Assembly: GCA_029884425.1 (NCBI GenBank)
Contig: JAOUHV010000004.1
Coordinates: 37,131-101,130 of the forward strand
Source: Gammaproteobacteria bacterium
GTDB taxonomy: Bacteria; Pseudomonadota; Gammaproteobacteria; S012-40
Reading direction: 5' to 3'
Length of the DNA stretch: 64,000 nt
Position numbers and translations under genes: made by a program
Notes under the pieces: generated by a model
Database searches by the model: none
The model's input: only the letters and a program-made list of their open reading frames with translations
What the model was told of the DNA's origin: nothing
Shown: piece by piece, positions 10,267-19,114 of the stretch
How the letters are laid out: each line of letters starts with the position of its first letter
How positions within the stretch are numbered: the first letter of the stretch is position 1

Positions 10267-11664
10267 ATGTCGGTAAAAACGCGCTTTGCGCCCAGTCCCA
10301 CAGGTTACATTCACTTAGGAAATGCCCGTACCGCGTTGTTCAATGCGCTGAAAGCACGCGCGGGCGGTTGTTTTTTGCTGCGCATTGAGGACACCGATGA
10401 AGAGCGCAGCCGCATGGAATTTGTGCACTCGCTGCAGGAGGATTTGACCTGGCTGGGTTTGGACTGGCAGGAAGGCCCCATTGTCGGCGGTGATCAGGAA
10501 CCCTATTTTCAATCTCAGCGCGCCGAGATTTATAACGCCTACTACGACAAGCTGGTCGAGATGGATGCGGCCTATCCGTGTTTTTGTTCAGAAACTGACC
10601 TGAACCTGGAGCGTAAATTCCAGCGCAGCGCAGGCAAACCACCGCGCTACAGTGGCAAGTGCGCCCACCTGAGCGCCGAGCAACGCGAACAGGCGCTGAA
10701 GAAAAATCCCAATCCGACCTTGCGTTTCCGCGTGCCCAAAGACGTACAGATTGAGTTCGAAGATCTGGTGCGTGGCAAGCAGAGTTTTGCTGCCAACGAC
10801 ATCGGTGATTTCATCATTCGTCGTGGCGACAAAACGGCGGCGTTTTTCTTCAGCAATGCGATTGATGATGCGCTGATGAAAGTAACCCACGTATTGCGTG
10901 GCGAAGATCACTTGGCCAACACGCCGCGCCAGCAACTGATTCTGCAGGCGCTGGGTTTGCCACAAGCGACCTACGCGCATATTTCCATGATTGTTGGCCA
11001 TGATGGTTCACCGTTGTCCAAGCGTCATGGCAGTCGCAGCATTCGCGAACTGCGTGCGCATGGCTATTTGCCTGAAGCAGTGGTGAATTATCTGGCGCGT
11101 TTGGGTCATTATTACGAAGACGACACATTCATGTCGGTGGACGATTTGGGAATCAAGTTTTCACTGGAGCGCTTGGGCAAATCTGCGGCTAAATACGATC
11201 CGCATCAATTGCTGCATTGGCAGCACCAGGCGTTGGCGGCAGCTGATGAAGCAAAAATCTGGGACTGGATGGGGCTGGAAGTTCGTGATCTGGTGGGCGA
11301 GGAGCGACGCGCCGAGTTTATCGATTTGATTCGTGCCAATGTCAGCTTCCCTGAGCACGCGTTGCATTGGGCGAAAGTAATTTATGAAGATCCGCTCAAT
11401 TTGTCCGACGATATGCGCGAAGCTGTTGTGGATGCTGGTCGCCAGTTTTTTGAACAGGCTTTGGTTGCGCTGGATTTGCATCCTGCCGATTTCAAGGCCT
11501 TCTCCGATGAAATCAAAAAGCACACCGGCGCCAAGGGCAAGGCTCTGTTTACGCCGCTGCGGGCAGCCATGACTGGCGAATTGGGTGGACCGGAAATGTC
11601 CAAATTGATGGTGATTTTAGGCCCCGAGCGTATCGCCCAGCGTCTGCGCGCCTGTCTGATGTAA
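10267..11664 (+). CDS. gltX: Glutamate--tRNA ligase
   Basis: Class I aminoacyl-tRNA synthetase charging tRNA-Glu. It has 465 residues. The HIGH-type motif is HLGN in [13 protein letters not shown] (residues 8-20), and the KMSKS-type motif is LSKRH at 250-254. A zinc-binding set C105-x-C107...C132-x-H134 (CFC and CAH) is present, which not all GluRS enzymes keep. Its length and sequence are compatible with the shorter GltX form found where two GltX paralogs exist; whether it discriminates against tRNA-Gln cannot be told from sequence. cysS follows after 19 bases. Confidence 0.94.
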   Translation: MSVKTRFAPSPTGYIHLGNARTALFNALKARAGGCFLLRIEDTDEERSRMEFVHSLQEDLTWLGLDWQEGPIVGGDQEPYFQSQRAEIYNAYYDKLVEMDAAYPCFCSETDLNLERKFQRSAGKPPRYSGKCAHLSAEQREQALKKNPNPTLRFRVPKDVQIEFEDLVRGKQSFAANDIGDFIIRRGDKTAAFFFSNAIDDALMKVTHVLRGEDHLANTPRQQLILQALGLPQATYAHISMIVGHDGSPLSKRHGSRSIRELRAHGYLPEAVVNYLARLGHYYEDDTFMSVDDLGIKFSLERLGKSAAKYDPHQLLHWQHQALAAADEAKIWDWMGLEVRDLVGEERRAEFIDLIRANVSFPEHALHWAKVIYEDPLNLSDDMREAVVDAGRQFFEQALVALDLHPADFKAFSDEIKKHTGAKGKALFTPLRAAMTGELGGPEMSKLMVILGPERIAQRLRACLM

Positions 11665-11683
11665 AGAAAAGAAGCGCCCAATC

Positions 11684-13075
11684 ATGTTGCAAATTTATAA
11701 CAGCCTGAGCAAAAAGAAAGAGAAGTTCACCCCGCTGAATCCGAACAATGTGCGGATGTACGTGTGTGGTATGACCGTATACGACTATTGCCATTTGGGG
11801 CATGCGCGCGTACTGGTCGTGTTCGACATGGTCTATCGTCATTTGCGCAAACTCTATGGCGAGAAATCGGTGACTTACATTCGCAACATCACCGACATCG
11901 ATGACAAAATCATCAAACGCGCCAACGAAAATGGCGAAGATTTTAATGCACTGACTGGGCGTTTCATTGATGAGATGAACAAGGACTCTGATGCGCTGGG
12001 CGTGATTCGTCCTGATCAGGAGCCGCGCGCCACCGCGTACATTGGGCAAATCATTGAGATGGTGCAGACCTTGATTGAAAAAGGTTTGGCCTACGCAGCG
12101 AACAATGGCGACGTGTACTACGACGTGAGTAAATTCGAAGGCTATGGCAAATTGTCTGGGCGCTCGCTCAACGATATGCAGGCCGGGGCACGCGTGGAAA
12201 TCGATGAAGTCAAAGATGATCCGATGGACTTCGTGCTGTGGAAAGCCGCAAAACCGGGCGAGCCTTACTGGGAATCGCCCTGGGGCAATGGTCGCCCAGG
12301 CTGGCACATTGAATGTTCGGCGATGTCTACCCATTGTTTGGGTGACAGCTTTGACATTCATGGTGGCGGCATGGATTTGAAATTTCCCCATCACGAAAAT
12401 GAAATTGCCCAGTCCGAAGGTGCAACCGGCAAATGTTTTGCGCATACCTGGATGCACAATGGTCACATCATGGTGGACCAGGAAAAAATGTCCAAATCGC
12501 TGGGCAACTTTTTCACCGTGCGTGATGTGCTGAAAAAATATTCGGCAGAAACGGTGCGGGCGTTTATTTTGTCCAGCCATTACCGCAGTCCGTTGAACTA
12601 CAGCCAGGACAATCTGGATCAGGCCAAAGGCTCGCTGGATCGTTTTTACACAGCATTGCGTGATTTGCCCGTGCTGGCGGGGACGGAATCTGGCGAATAC
12701 GCCACGCGTTTTTACGCTGCGCTGAACGATGATTTCAATACCGCTGAAGCGTTTTCGGTGATGTTTGATGTGGTTAAGGAAATCAATCGTCTCAAAGGCG
12801 AAGGCAAAACCCAGGCTGCGGCAGAAATCGCGGGCGTGTTGCGTGGTTTTGGTGCCCAGCTTGGTTTGTTGCAGCAAGATGTGGATGGGTATTTCCGTGG
12901 TTTGGCCAGCGAAGGTGGTTTGTCCGATGCTGACATTGAAGCGTTGATTGTTCAGCGTAACCAGGCCAGGGCCGACAAAAACTGGGCAGAAGCGGATCGC
13001 ATTCGCGACGTGTTCAAGGCTGAAGGAATTATTCTGGAAGATGCTGCCGGTAAAACCAGCTGGAAACGCAGCTAG
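11684..13075 (+). CDS. cysS: Cysteine--tRNA ligase
   Basis: Class I synthetase charging tRNA-Cys with discrimination through an active-site zinc. It has 463 residues. C28 starts the zinc site in [10 protein letters not shown], the HIGH motif is HLGH (37-40), and KMSKS is intact at 268-272. The central GWHIECSAM and [10 protein letters not shown] segments supply the other zinc ligands. It is closely spaced behind gltX, forming a small synthetase operon ended by a hairpin. Confidence 0.97.
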   Translation: MLQIYNSLSKKKEKFTPLNPNNVRMYVCGMTVYDYCHLGHARVLVVFDMVYRHLRKLYGEKSVTYIRNITDIDDKIIKRANENGEDFNALTGRFIDEMNKDSDALGVIRPDQEPRATAYIGQIIEMVQTLIEKGLAYAANNGDVYYDVSKFEGYGKLSGRSLNDMQAGARVEIDEVKDDPMDFVLWKAAKPGEPYWESPWGNGRPGWHIECSAMSTHCLGDSFDIHGGGMDLKFPHHENEIAQSEGATGKCFAHTWMHNGHIMVDQEKMSKSLGNFFTVRDVLKKYSAETVRAFILSSHYRSPLNYSQDNLDQAKGSLDRFYTALRDLPVLAGTESGEYATRFYAALNDDFNTAEAFSVMFDVVKEINRLKGEGKTQAAAEIAGVLRGFGAQLGLLQQDVDGYFRGLASEGGLSDADIEALIVQRNQARADKNWAEADRIRDVFKAEGIILEDAAGKTSWKRS

Positions 13076-13097
13076 AATATTCTGGCCAAGAAATCAA

Positions 13098-13128
13098 AAA
13101 GCGCCACTCAACGTGGCGCTTTCTTTTT
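13098..13128 (+). terminator. Intrinsic terminator after cysS
   Basis: AAAGCGCCAC / GTGGCGCTTT with a five-base loop and a following T-rich run. The A-rich left arm could also help the convergent sulfotransferase gene. Confidence 0.9.
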
Positions 13129-13150
13129 GGAAAAAATTCAGCAGGCATCA

Positions 13151-14002
13151 TCAGCGTAGATGCAGAAAGGCAAGACAATCATCGCTCAGGCTGTCGTAGG
13201 CTTTTTGCAGAATAGCCTGTTCCATCTCAGGGGTTAAGTGGGCTTTACCATCGCCACTTTGACCTTTGCGAATGAAACCGTAAGGCTTAAACGCTGGCTT
13301 TCCTTGGCGCAGCATCATGAAGCGCGACGCGTTCTGCTTCATCCAGGCGAACGAGGCGAATTCTGTGGCGCGTTGTTTCTGGGCATCGGTCAGTTCCCAG
13401 TCCAGGAAGTGCAAAATTTTCTCGATGTTGGCCGAAAAGTCAGTCAGCAAATCTTCATAACGCAGTAACAGCACATTGTCCTGGTTGCGATGTGGCCACC
13501 AGCTGGATACGTTGCGATACCAGGAACCAAATCCCAGCCATTTTTCAACGTGCTGCTCAAGAGACGAGGGGACGGGAATATTGTGCGCCTCGCGCGCTTC
13601 GTCAGTCATATCGCGAAGATGATGATAAAAACTGACGCAACAGTCGCGAGGATCGCGAAAAGTTAAAATGATTCGCGCGATGTCAGCGCCTGGAGTTTGC
13701 TCGTAAGTGCAGTGAGTTTTGAACAGGCGCGGGTTGCTCATCTGTTCCAGTTGCTGTTGGCGCTGCGCCTGGGTTAATTCTGGGCGCGGAAATTCCAGCC
13801 AGGGAACGACATCGTCAATGTTGCTGAATGTGTCATCGCCACCTGTGCGTAGTTGATGGAGTATTTGTTGCATCCAGGTGGTGCCGGCTTTGGGGCCGGT
13901 GGTGATTAACACGTCGGTTGCTCTGGGCTGAAAATTGGCCAGCGTGTAGGGATCATGGGTGGGATCGGGTTGTCCCCACTTGGGGTCGATGGTGGTGTTC
14001 AT
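13151..14002 (-). CDS. PAPS-dependent sulfotransferase family protein
   Basis: Predicted cytosolic sulfotransferase moving a sulfuryl group from PAPS to an unknown acceptor. The start gives 283 residues and has GGAGA ten bases upstream; the much longer open frame continues antisense through the siroheme gene and is not coding. Motifs: 5'-phosphosulfate loop TGPKAGTTWMQQIL near residue 33, candidate catalytic His in KTHCTYEQ, 3'-phosphate site RDPRDCCVSFYHH, and C-terminal RKGQSGDGKAHLT. The last resembles RKGxxGDWKN with the usual Trp replaced by Gly. It is divergent from the siroheme synthase gene. Confidence 0.87.
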   Translation of the reverse strand: MNTTIDPKWGQPDPTHDPYTLANFQPRATDVLITTGPKAGTTWMQQILHQLRTGGDDTFSNIDDVVPWLEFPRPELTQAQRQQQLEQMSNPRLFKTHCTYEQTPGADIARIILTFRDPRDCCVSFYHHLRDMTDEAREAHNIPVPSSLEQHVEKWLGFGSWYRNVSSWWPHRNQDNVLLLRYEDLLTDFSANIEKILHFLDWELTDAQKQRATEFASFAWMKQNASRFMMLRQGKPAFKPYGFIRKGQSGDGKAHLTPEMEQAILQKAYDSLSDDCLAFLHLR

Positions 14003-14108
14003 GATGGTCTCCAGCGAAAAAAGCAGCAGCCTAGTGTGCACCATTGGCATTGTTCCGTCGACTGAATAACGGGACAATGTATGTGTTCGAATGAGTATTG
14101 GGTGAGCG

Positions 14109-15134
14109 ATGGAATATTTTCCGATTTTTTTGCAACTGACGCAGCAGCGCGTGCTGGTGGTGGGCGCTGGTGATGTGGCCGCACGCAAAGTGGGGTTGTT
14201 GCTCAAAGCCGGTGCAGATGTGTTTGTGGTTGCACCACAATGTTGCGGCGCGATTCTGTCATGGCGTGATCGTGGTGAAGTTAGCGTGGCAATGCGCACG
14301 TTTTGCGTGGATGATTTGCACGGCGTGGCTTTGGTGATTGCGGCGACCAACGATGCGAATATCAATGCGCAGGTTTCTGAGCTCGCCAAACAGCGGCATT
14401 TACCGGTGAATGTGGTGGATAGTCCGGCGCTGTGCAGTTTTGTGATGCCGGCGATTATCGATCGCTCGCCGTTAATGGTTGCGGTGTCCAGTGGTGGCAG
14501 TGCGCCGGTGCTGGCCAGAATGCTGCGCGCACGTCTGGAGGCATTGATCCCAATGCAATACGGGCGATTGGCGCAGTTGGCGGCGGTGTTTAGACAGCAG
14601 GTGAAAGATAACATTGTCAGCATGGCGGGGCGGCGGCGATTTTGGGAAAGTGTTTTTGAAGGGCGAATTGGCGGACAGGTGCTTGCTGGTGGTGATATTT
14701 CCCAGGCAGAGCAGCAAATCGCGCAACTGTTAAGTGCAACTGATCCTGCGTTGTCGGGCGGGGCGCAGTTGACGGTGATCGGTATTGGTTCCGATGATGT
14801 AGAAATGCTAAGCCTCAAGGCCAGTCGGGAAATGCAAAAAGCCGATTGGGTGTTTGTGGATGAGCAGGTTGATGAAGTTATCGTGGAGTGGTGTCGTCGC
14901 GATGCGCAGCGACAACGGGTTAGCGAGCCTAATTGGCAATACTGGGCAGACCTGGCCAAAACAGGAAAGCGAATTGTTTATTTAACCATCGCCGATGTCG
15001 CCACGCTGCAGATTGAGTTGCGCGAACCACAACTCAATCTGCTGATGATTCCAGCAACACCGACGGCGATGAGTCATGAGGCATCGAACGGCGCAGGTGA
15101 TGGTTGGCAGCAGTTAATGCGATCGGATCATTAA
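14109..15134 (+). CDS. Siroheme synthase CysG-like protein with truncated methyltransferase domain
   Basis: Residues 1-215 align with the CysG N-terminal module, the NAD-dependent precorrin-2 dehydrogenase/ferrochelatase. They include VVGAGDVAARK, the catalytic Asp at 104 (NVVDSP, same number as in Salmonella CysG), and VAVSSGGSAPVLARMLR. The C-terminal 120 residues start like a uroporphyrinogen-III methyltransferase (LTVIGIGSDDVEMLSLKA, then GKRIVYLTIADV) but lack the GGDPF SAM-binding loop and stop where the second half should begin. Full CysG is about 460 residues; this one is 341. So dehydrogenase/chelatase activity is likely and methylation unlikely; a separate methyltransferase would be needed. 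Its end overlaps the convergent ybiB end by four bases. Confidence 0.85.
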   Translation: MEYFPIFLQLTQQRVLVVGAGDVAARKVGLLLKAGADVFVVAPQCCGAILSWRDRGEVSVAMRTFCVDDLHGVALVIAATNDANINAQVSELAKQRHLPVNVVDSPALCSFVMPAIIDRSPLMVAVSSGGSAPVLARMLRARLEALIPMQYGRLAQLAAVFRQQVKDNIVSMAGRRRFWESVFEGRIGGQVLAGGDISQAEQQIAQLLSATDPALSGGAQLTVIGIGSDDVEMLSLKASREMQKADWVFVDEQVDEVIVEWCRRDAQRQRVSEPNWQYWADLAKTGKRIVYLTIADVATLQIELREPQLNLLMIPATPTAMSHEASNGAGDGWQQLMRSDH

Positions 15135-16123
15135 TCGAAGCGTGTTTTGTCGCGTGATTGCCAAAGTTGTCGCGCCAGCGCCAATGCCGCATCGGCCGTT
15201 TTTTCCCGCTGCAGAGTGATTAGCGCAATGGCGCAAGTGCCAATGATGGCAGCTTCGCCGTATTCGTCTGCGCGTGAGCCCTGCCAAACTTGTTTCAGTT
15301 GTGACACATCCATGCTTTCGTTTTTGACGTGGCGCTTGCTAAACATGGCTGGCCAGTGGGTGATGCTGTCGACGCCCTGATTGACGGCATAGATTTCACA
15401 GTCGGCATCGGGATTGAGTTCAGCTTCACCGCCTTCGCCTTTGAACACGCAGCTGTGTTTGTCGCCCAGCAGCAGCGAGGCTTGCTGATGAATGCGTTGG
15501 TAACCTGGGTGAAATATTCCCTGCATAGAATGCGCGGCGTTGCCCGGATTGAGCATTCTGGCGACGGTGTGCACCGGCGAACGCAGTCCGAGGATGGGTT
15601 TGTAGTCGATGATTTGTTGCAAACGCGGTGCGAAAACATCCAGTGGCAGGTAGGCGAAATTGTGCTGCTGCAGATCGTTGGCCGCCGCTGCAATGGAATG
15701 GGCTCTGGAAAGTCCGAAGTGGGGTAGCACGTCTTCGCTGTAGATTCGTCCTGGCGTGTGCGGGCTGGAACCCTGCATCAAAACGCGAATGCCGTGCCCA
15801 GCCAGCAAAAAGGCACTGAGCATGTACCAGGGAAGTTGGCGGCGCTTGCCGGCATAGCTCGACCAGTCCAGATCAACAGGGGGCAGGGCCAGCTTGCCAG
15901 TGGTGTCGCGGTTGGCCTGGACAAAACCGGCAACTTCTTCGGCGGATTCCTCTTTGACGCGTATCAGCATCAAAAAGGCACCTAGCTGCATGGGGTCGAC
16001 GGCGTCATTGAGTATCATCTGCATCGATTCGCGGGCTTCATCCAGGGTCAGGCTGCGACTGCCATTTTTTCCTTTACCCAGGATGCGGATATAGGGGGCG
16101 AAGGGATGCTCGGTATCGGTCAT
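15131..16123 (-). CDS. ybiB: YbiB/TrpD2-family nucleic-acid-binding protein
   Basis: Structural relative of anthranilate phosphoribosyltransferase (TrpD fold) that in E. coli YbiB binds nucleic acids rather than making tryptophan. It has 330 residues. The N-terminal helical domain includes LTLDEARESMQMILNDAVDPMQLGAFLMLIRVKEES. The glycine-rich phosphoribosyl loop of true TrpD is altered (AGHGIRVLMQGSSPHTPGR). IIDYKPILGLRSPVHTVARMLNPG and VFKGEGGEAELNPD are family segments. It is convergent with the siroheme gene. Substrate and cellular role remain uncertain. Confidence 0.85.
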   Translation of the reverse strand: MTDTEHPFAPYIRILGKGKNGSRSLTLDEARESMQMILNDAVDPMQLGAFLMLIRVKEESAEEVAGFVQANRDTTGKLALPPVDLDWSSYAGKRRQLPWYMLSAFLLAGHGIRVLMQGSSPHTPGRIYSEDVLPHFGLSRAHSIAAAANDLQQHNFAYLPLDVFAPRLQQIIDYKPILGLRSPVHTVARMLNPGNAAHSMQGIFHPGYQRIHQQASLLLGDKHSCVFKGEGGEAELNPDADCEIYAVNQGVDSITHWPAMFSKRHVKNESMDVSQLKQVWQGSRADEYGEAAIIGTCAIALITLQREKTADAALALARQLWQSRDKTRFD

Positions 16124-16315
16124 GGGAAGGGGTCCTGCGTGTGATTAGAACCCATTGTATCGGAACTGTTTTTTGGCGAATAGTGCGTTTGTGGGATGTT
16201 GATGCCGGGGGAAATCATGGTAAAAACACCGGTCAGCGTCGGGAATATGGCGAGGGAGAGGGCAGATTTGTCGAAATTTTTTACGCAAAATACTGTCTGT
16301 ACTGCACGAATCCTT

Positions 16316-16321
16316 TATAAT
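16316..16321 (+). promoter_or_regulatory. Candidate -10 box for the ATPase/J/NTF2 gene
   Basis: TATAAT with a weak CTGTCT 17 bases upstream, about 100 bases before the GTG start. The rest of the 299-base gap after ybiB contains no gene I can support. Confidence 0.4.
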
Positions 16322-16422
16322 CCACACGTTTTCATGGAAATGAACTGACTAACGGTTAATTTGTCTGTGGTTTCACCGATAACCGGGTGAATGCGGTCAT
16401 ACGGACCTAGGGAAAATATTGA

Positions 16423-18909
16423 GTGTATAACGAGTTTTACGGTTTTAAATCGCTGCCATTTCGTCTGAATCCTGATCCGGAATTTTTCTTCGGCAGCCAG
16501 GGGCATAAGCGAGCCCTGTCCTATTTGCGTTATGGCTTGAGTCAGCGCGAAGGGTTCATTGTGGTCACTGGTATGCCGGGTACCGGTAAAACGACGCTGG
16601 CGCGCGAACTTCTGACCGAAATTGGCCGCGACAAGGTCATTGTCGGCGAACTCAATACCACTCACCTGGAAGCTGATGATGTGCTGCGGATGGCCGCTGC
16701 GTCGTTTGGTATTTCCCACGAAAACGTTCCCAAAGCGACGTTGCTTAATCGTCTGGAAAATTTCTTCCTGACGAAATATCGCGCTGGCTACCACTGCCTG
16801 CTGCTGATTGATGAGTCACAAAATCTCCCCGTCGATTCATTGGAAGAATTGCGGATGTTGTCCAATTTCTACCACGGCAAACACGCGCTGCTGCAGATTT
16901 TTCTGCTGGGCCAGCAGCAGTTCCGTGATGTTTTGCAGCGCCCGGATATGGAGCAGTTGCGCCAGCGGGTGGTGGCAGCGACCCACCTTGAGCCCATGGA
17001 CAAGGATGAAACCCACAATTACATTTTGCATCGCCTGCGGGTAGCCGGTTGGCAAGAACGTCCGGTGGTGACGTCGCGTGCACTGGATATGGTGTTCCTG
17101 CTGACGCGGGGCGTGCCTCGTCGCATCAATACCTTCTGTGATCGTCTGTTTTTATACTCGGCGCTGGAAGAACTTTACGAAATTGATACCGACGCGGTGC
17201 GTACTGTGGGCCGCGAATTGATGCTCGAAACTGAGCATCCGGATCGAGCCAGTCAGATTGATTCGTTGCAGACGGTCAGTGCCAGCCAGTTGGAATATGC
17301 GCGCAATGAGCTGACCAGCGCCATTGATAGCAGCATGCTTGAGACGACGGATGATCGCACGCCGCCGCCTGTTGGCCTGCGCTTGGTCAGCGGAGGTAAC
17401 GCTTCGGCGTCGACGATGGCCATGCCTCGTCAGGATGTGGTGGTGGTTCCCTTCGACGAAACGAACCCGGATATCGCGATTGTTGCCGTGCTGCAGGCAT
17501 TGCTTGATGGCCAGCAGCCCGCCCTGGAGCCCATGCCCGTCTACATGACGGTGTTGCTGGAGCTGGCGCTGGGCAAGCAGTCGTTGGCGGTGTTCACCAA
17601 AGGCTTGTTGACCAATGAGCAGCGAGAGCCGCTGGGTGATGCGTTGCGTGCCTGCTTTAAGCAGCAGTTGCTGGAAAAGAGCAGTGACTATTATCGTCGA
17701 TTGGCGATAGACACCTCGGCAGACGCTGAAAAAATTAAAAATCACTATCGCTACATGTTCCGCCTGTTCCAGGTTGAACAGGAGCGTGACAAACAACATT
17801 GGGATAGCACCTATATTCGCCGGATCAATCAGGCCTACGCCACCTTGCGCAACGATGAGGGGCGAGCGAAGTATGATGCGTTCCTCGCGAGCGTAGGCAA
17901 ATTGCCGGATTCCGAGATGGCAGGCAATGCCACCGCAACGCCAACGGCGGCGGATGCTGTACCTGTGGTGGAGTCTGTCTCGACGTTGCGGCCTGCGACC
18001 GTGGGATCGCCGGTGATGATGTCGCAATTGCCGCCGCCACCACAGGAAATTATTCCCGAGCCGGTCGAGCAAACGCCTCCTCCCATGGCTAGTTCCGGCA
18101 ATAAGGGTGGAGACTGGAAAAAGCGGGTTTCAGCGGTGGGGTTGGTTCTGTTGTTTGCGGTGGTTGGTGGTGTGAGTTACTTTTTTGAAAGTGACTGGGC
18201 GGATAGCGTCAAAAGTGACTTGGCGCGGGAAACGTCGTTGGAAGTTGCCGGGTTGGCGCCAGCGGGTGATGCGGTTGGTGGCAGCAACGCTACCCCCATT
18301 CAGCGTTTGCCCGTGGAAGAGTTGGATGCAGCCAATGCTGCTCCGGCGGTAGCTGATAAACTACCTGAGAATCCGGATCAAAAAGCTGCAATGGTTGCGG
18401 AGCCTGCGATCCCTGCGCCAGTGGAACCCAAAGCGGAGGTTGAAAAACCTGCCAAGCCTGTGAAGGAACCCAAGCCGGCGGCAGCCAAAGAGTCAGCGGC
18501 AAAGCCAGAGAAGCCAGTTAAACCGGCCAAGCCAGAACCTCAGCCGGTAACTGTGCAAGAGGTTGAGCAGTTGGTGGATGAATTCCGTGCGGCTTACGAG
18601 AATGGTGATTTGCGCAGCTTCATCAGCTTGTTTGCCACGGAAGCCCGGACCAATGACCGGCGTGGGGTTGATCAGATCTCGGCAGATTACCGTTCACTGT
18701 TTGAGAGCACGTCTTTCCGGCGGTTTGATTTGAACGACATGCGTTGGAATCGCAGCATCGGCCAGGTTGAGGGGCGGGGACGCTTCCTTGTTCGGGTTGT
18801 GCGCGATGATAACAGCAAGCTTAAAACTTTTGAGGGCGATCTTCAGGTCAGTTTGCGTATTCAGGACGGCGAACTGAAGATAACTCGCTTCGATTACAGC
18901 TACAAATAA
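16423..18909 (+). CDS. ExeA-type AAA ATPase with J-like, transmembrane and NTF2-like domains
   Basis: An 828-residue composite protein, GTG start chosen because MYNEFYGFKSLPFRLNPDPEF is the classic beginning of ExeA/GspA/MshM ATPases. Domains: AAA ATPase (1-270) with Walker A GMPGTGKTT at about 50-58 and Walker B LLLIDES near 127; variable linker; a DnaJ-like helical segment (about 422-490, YYRRLAIDTSADAEKIKNHY then RRINQAYATLRNDEGRAKYDAF) without an HPD motif; one membrane helix (about 569-588); a Lys/Pro/Ala-rich stretch; and an NTF2/SnoaL-like domain (about 711-828). Orientation suggests a cytoplasmic ATPase and periplasmic NTF2 domain. Related ATPases act in secretion, pilus or exopolysaccharide systems and often bind peptidoglycan. 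No partner genes of such systems adjoin it. Confidence 0.8.
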   Translation: MYNEFYGFKSLPFRLNPDPEFFFGSQGHKRALSYLRYGLSQREGFIVVTGMPGTGKTTLARELLTEIGRDKVIVGELNTTHLEADDVLRMAAASFGISHENVPKATLLNRLENFFLTKYRAGYHCLLLIDESQNLPVDSLEELRMLSNFYHGKHALLQIFLLGQQQFRDVLQRPDMEQLRQRVVAATHLEPMDKDETHNYILHRLRVAGWQERPVVTSRALDMVFLLTRGVPRRINTFCDRLFLYSALEELYEIDTDAVRTVGRELMLETEHPDRASQIDSLQTVSASQLEYARNELTSAIDSSMLETTDDRTPPPVGLRLVSGGNASASTMAMPRQDVVVVPFDETNPDIAIVAVLQALLDGQQPALEPMPVYMTVLLELALGKQSLAVFTKGLLTNEQREPLGDALRACFKQQLLEKSSDYYRRLAIDTSADAEKIKNHYRYMFRLFQVEQERDKQHWDSTYIRRINQAYATLRNDEGRAKYDAFLASVGKLPDSEMAGNATATPTAADAVPVVESVSTLRPATVGSPVMMSQLPPPPQEIIPEPVEQTPPPMASSGNKGGDWKKRVSAVGLVLLFAVVGGVSYFFESDWADSVKSDLARETSLEVAGLAPAGDAVGGSNATPIQRLPVEELDAANAAPAVADKLPENPDQKAAMVAEPAIPAPVEPKAEVEKPAKPVKEPKPAAAKESAAKPEKPVKPAKPEPQPVTVQEVEQLVDEFRAAYENGDLRSFISLFATEARTNDRRGVDQISADYRSLFESTSFRRFDLNDMRWNRSIGQVEGRGRFLVRVVRDDNSKLKTFEGDLQVSLRIQDGELKITRFDYSYK

Positions 18910-18991
18910 CCTAACTTACCTTCTTTAAGTGCTTGTTTGAGCAGCATTGATTGCTGCTTCATTGATCGTTAGGGTGGTCAAAACTGGTCTC

Positions 18992-19027
18992 GTGTCCGTA
19001 GACACTTTAGTCTGGATTGCGTACAAT
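18992..19027 (+). promoter_or_regulatory. Predicted sigma70 promoter of carAB with overlapping inverted repeat
   Basis: TAGACA (18999-19004), 17-base spacer, TACAAT (19022-19027): matches of 5/6 and 5/6 at ideal spacing. A GTGTC-CGTA-GACAC inverted repeat (18992-19005) overlaps the -35 and could be an operator. Confidence 0.65.
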
Positions 19028-19069
19028 CCCGGCACCGAAACGGTCGCATATAAGACAAGCGAATTTTTG

Positions 19070-19105
19070 ACGGGGGGTTCCAGTGTTGGATACCTCCCGT
19101 TTTTG
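19070..19105 (+). promoter_or_regulatory. Terminator-like hairpin (possible attenuator) in the carAB leader
   Basis: ACGGGGGG (19070-19077) pairs with CCTCCCGT (19093-19100), one G-U pair, followed at once by a T5 run. It lies between the predicted promoter and the carA start, where a terminator would only make sense as an attenuator. Confidence 0.5.
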
Positions 19106-19114
19106 CACGTATAC

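Noticed and set aside
11549..12877. 442-codon open frame antisense to gltX and cysS
   Set aside because: Rich in His, Phe and Arg with no family pattern, and it lies wholly over two well-conserved synthetase genes.
14003..14959. Upstream extension of the sulfotransferase reading frame, giving a 602-residue open frame
   Set aside because: It runs antisense through the siroheme synthase gene, has no family resemblance, and the internal ATG has a good ribosome-binding site.
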